DNA from: Moritella yayanosii | GTDB lineage: Bacteria; Pseudomonadota; Gammaproteobacteria; Enterobacterales; Moritellaceae | DNA: 64,000 nt | Assembly: GCF_900465055.1 (NCBI RefSeq) | Contig: NZ_LS483250.1 | Coordinates: 186,001 to 250,000, forward strand | Direction of reading: 5' to 3' | Shown here: positions 61,556-64,000 of the stretch, one piece after another | Layout: every line of letters starts with the position of its first letter | Position numbering within the stretch: position 1 is the stretch's first letter | Notes under the pieces: generated by a model | The model's database searches: none | What the model was told of the DNA's origin: nothing | The model's input: the letters and a program-made list of their open reading frames with translations, nothing else | Position numbers and translations under genes: made by a program

Positions 61556-63478
61556 TTAACGATGAGCGGACTGTAATTTGAACTGACTAACCAGTTGGAA
61601 TAATTTCTGATTGGATTGGGCAAGGGATTCTGTTGCTTCGACGTTATTACGGCCACTTTGAACCAACTCGGCGACAATTGCTTGAATAGCCAACATGTTA
61701 CGGTTGACCTCTTCAGCAACAGAGCTTTGCTCTTCCGCTGCCGTAGCGATTTGAGAACCGAGATCATCGATCTGAATGACAGAAGCACTCATGTTATCTA
61801 AACTGCCAGACACTTCAGCAGTGGTTTTTGCCGTAGCCTGACAACTTAATTTTGTGGTCTCCATCGCTTCAACGACAGTTGTGGTACCACTCAACAATTT
61901 AGTCAACATGTCGTTAATTTCTGCGGTACTTTCTTGTGTTCTAGCGGCAAGCGCCCGGACTTCATCCGCAACTACGGCAAATCCACGCCCTTGCTCACCG
62001 GCACGGGCGGCTTCAATAGCTGCATTTAAAGCAAGTAGGTTGGTTTGATCGGCAATACCACCAATGACTGAAAGTACAGTTCCAATCTGATGTGCGTCGT
62101 CGTTTGTCGCTTGAATGCGCTGTGCCATGTCATCAACCTCGTCGACCAAAGATGCCACACTGTTCACTGCATTGTTCACCACAATTTGAGAGCGCGTTGC
62201 TTCTTGTTTGGTCAATTCGGCGATTTCGGCAGATTGTTGAATACTTTCTGCCACTGAGGTTGCTGTTGCACTCATCTCATGGATAGCGGTCACAATCTGC
62301 TCTGTTTCACTAGCGTGAGACAATAACACTGTCTCATTTTGTTGTGCTGAAGCACTTAGCTGGTCCACATTGGCCGAGATATCCTCTGTGGATGCTACAA
62401 CCTGCAACATCATGTTTTGCAGATTGCTAACAAAATCATTAAACCCCTGACTAATATCGGCCAGATCATCTTGGCCGTGGACTTCCAATCTGCGTGTCAG
62501 ATCGCCATTACCACTGGCCAGATCAAGTACTGCTGTTTTCAGATGCAGAATAGGTGTGTAGATACGTTTTACAATAATTACAATGGCAAAAATACTTAAT
62601 AAAATGAGTGCTATGCCGGTGAAAATTGATTCTGTTATTACGGTATTAATTTTTGACATAACAGTAGCGTTATCGATAAAGACCATCAGGGTCCAATGCA
62701 CATTGTCGGTTAAGTTAATACGTTTAAAATATCCGTCAAAATTGGTATCGAGATAGAAGAAGCTAATCATCCCTTGATCTTGTGCATCAAATGCTCGTTC
62801 TAGCGGGGTAAATACAGGGTCGACCTGTGAAGGGGTTTTGCCTAAATCGTTGGGATCATCACTGGCAATAAACACATTGTTATTATCGACTAATGTAGCT
62901 GCACCGCCGGCGAAGCGGATCTTCTGTATTTGTCTGATAACGCGATCTAATTGTAAATCGCCCAGTAAGACGCCAGAGAACCTGCCATTGTCATATATTG
63001 GGGTTGCTATACTGATGACCTGTTTTTTTGTGATGGAATCAATATAAATATCGGTGACAGAGGTTTTCCTCGTACTTTGGGCTAGCTTATACCAGGCTCG
63101 CTGTTTGAATGTGTCCGAAACAGGTAAAACACCGTCATCACCACCCTTAGCTACAAATGTAGTGCCATTTTCGTAAGCAACTGCAACATTTGACATGCTG
63201 CTGGATTCGGCGATAATGCGTACTAAGCTTAAGTTTTCATTAGTGCTTAACTGCTGAGAAAAGTGAGGGCTACTGTTATTTATAACGGTAATTTGGGCGG
63301 TTATCCAGTTTGTAATCTGAGAGGCGTGGCGTTCAACTTTATTTGTTGTGATGTTCGTAAGATTGCCGACCATTTCCTGTTTTAAGGTATTAATATTAAG
63401 AATACCCAGTGTTACCATAGAGATCGTTACCAATATGGCAACACTAATGTTAATTCTCTCTTTAAAACCTAAATGCAT
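61556..63478 (-). CDS. Methyl-accepting chemotaxis protein (dCache-type)
   Basis: A 640-residue transducer: membrane segment at residues 8-30, extracytoplasmic dCache domain of about 250 residues ([23 protein letters not shown] and [10 protein letters not shown]), second segment near 285-305, HAMP and signalling domain with tip [20 protein letters not shown]. dCache domains commonly bind amino acids or amines. It lies directly upstream of the PLP decarboxylase in the same direction, which hints at a related ligand; that is inference. GGAGAA precedes the ATG. Confidence 0.92.
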   Translation of the reverse strand: MHLGFKERINISVAILVTISMVTLGILNINTLKQEMVGNLTNITTNKVERHASQITNWITAQITVINNSSPHFSQQLSTNENLSLVRIIAESSSMSNVAVAYENGTTFVAKGGDDGVLPVSDTFKQRAWYKLAQSTRKTSVTDIYIDSITKKQVISIATPIYDNGRFSGVLLGDLQLDRVIRQIQKIRFAGGAATLVDNNNVFIASDDPNDLGKTPSQVDPVFTPLERAFDAQDQGMISFFYLDTNFDGYFKRINLTDNVHWTLMVFIDNATVMSKINTVITESIFTGIALILLSIFAIVIIVKRIYTPILHLKTAVLDLASGNGDLTRRLEVHGQDDLADISQGFNDFVSNLQNMMLQVVASTEDISANVDQLSASAQQNETVLLSHASETEQIVTAIHEMSATATSVAESIQQSAEIAELTKQEATRSQIVVNNAVNSVASLVDEVDDMAQRIQATNDDAHQIGTVLSVIGGIADQTNLLALNAAIEAARAGEQGRGFAVVADEVRALAARTQESTAEINDMLTKLLSGTTTVVEAMETTKLSCQATAKTTAEVSGSLDNMSASVIQIDDLGSQIATAAEEQSSVAEEVNRNMLAIQAIVAELVQSGRNNVEATESLAQSNQKLFQLVSQFKLQSAHR

Positions 63479-63689
63479 CTATTTTTCTCCATCATCATGT
63501 ATATTTTCGATATTTAAAAGTGCGTGTATTGTTTAATGCGGAGGATTGTACTTTATTTACACGGTGTCGGCCATAAATAATTAAGGTAAGCCTTTGTATT
63601 TATTGATAAGATATTACTGATACCTGACTACCTGTCAGGTGATTGGGGCTGGGGGGATTCGTAGGACGCTATGCTCATGCTCGTTTTCA

Positions 63690-63891
63690 TATGAATAAAA
63701 CGAACTTTTTATCATCTTTGACGTAAAACCCCGTCATTTATGCCGGGGATGTAAGTCATTCTGGCGAAGCGATGCTACCTACTACACATTAAATGCTTGT
63801 AAGAGGTTCGAGAAGACTAACGTAATCTAATGTTGCAATGCACGAACCGATGACGCCAAGAATCCTCTTCGTTCACGTAGAGGAGTGTCAA
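63690..63891. mobile_element. Probable end of an IS200/IS605-family element
   Basis: This gene-free stretch has a CCCCG/CGGGG hairpin near 63728-63747 and a terminal hairpin CCTCT-TCGTTCACGT-AGAGG at 63864-63883 followed by GTGTCAA, a layout I associate with the right ends of IS200/IS605 (IS1341-type) elements in marine gammaproteobacteria. No transposase or TnpB frame is present. The call rests on recollected resemblance. Confidence 0.4.
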
Positions 63892-64000
63892 ATCTAGTTA
63901 CTACTCAATAAGCACCTTGTTATACAAGTTTGTACATCATTATACCGTGATGCAATTAGTGGCCGACTACAGTTACTAATCACACCGTGACTTGATTGCT

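Overview
The window reads as a chromosomal segment of a marine gammaproteobacterium with AT-leaning DNA. An aryl-polyene cluster with a MMPL exporter, a BtsS/BtsR-like LytS/LytTR pair, many chemoreceptors and a Photobacterium-type SEC-C small protein fit Alteromonadales or Vibrionales. Moritella is my best guess, but no rRNA or tRNA gene is present to confirm it.

Region 1 (1-14750, + strand) is a nearly complete aryl polyene (APE) pigment cluster that runs in from upstream: acyltransferase, two ACPs, membrane protein, acyl-ACP ligase, dehydratase, glycosyltransferase, LpxL-like acyltransferase, aromatic amino-acid ammonia-lyase, thioesterase, LolA-like carrier, MMPL exporter, DUF3261 lipoprotein, ketosynthase, dehydratase, ketoreductase and second ketosynthase. 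Starts and stops mostly overlap. The lyase supplies an aryl acid, the ligase loads it on an ACP, KS/KR/DH cycles extend it, and the acyltransferases, LolA and MMPL proteins anchor and export the product.

Region 2 (14800-31500) is mostly housekeeping: a GcvR-like ACT regulator, a FecCD-type metal-chelate ABC transporter, a Tag-like DNA glycosylase, three signalling blocks (chemoreceptor, LytS/LytTR pair, PAS chemoreceptor), Ogt, an aldo/keto reductase and a stretch of decayed genes (efflux outer-membrane protein, HAMP/HD-GYP). A terminal-inverted-repeat element lies at 22605-22890.

Region 3 (31700-42300) is a P19-type iron uptake operon: FTR1 permease, P19/Tp34 protein, DUF2318 Fe-S membrane protein, two FtsX-type permeases, ATPase and thioredoxin-like lipoprotein. 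It is followed by a frame-broken NosL gene and a second permease/ATPase pair. A Fur-like and a perfect FNR-like palindrome precede it. Its 3' end abuts a truncated immunity-protein gene, a breakpoint scar.

Region 4 (42300-59750) is a defence and competition island. It holds two related glycine-rich membrane toxins, each followed by a small membrane protein (probable immunity), an M15-like peptidase with a lipoprotein partner, a HEPN/MNT toxin-antitoxin pair, a methyltransferase-HNH fusion, and, at its centre, a prokaryotic viperin (pVip) operon. That operon encodes pVip with a C-terminal RelE/ParE-like extension, a 45-residue hydrophilic protein, a B12-type radical SAM enzyme, a thymidylate-kinase-like enzyme and a NYN-LOTUS-cold-shock protein. 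The viperin ribosome binding site lies inside a perfect 10-bp hairpin. The NYN gene and a downstream DNA-glycosylase gene are both duplicated and form two pairs of homologous arms, each enclosing a different toxin/immunity cargo.

Region 5 (59750-64000) has a group II PLP decarboxylase, a dCache chemoreceptor and what looks like the end of an IS200/IS605-family element.
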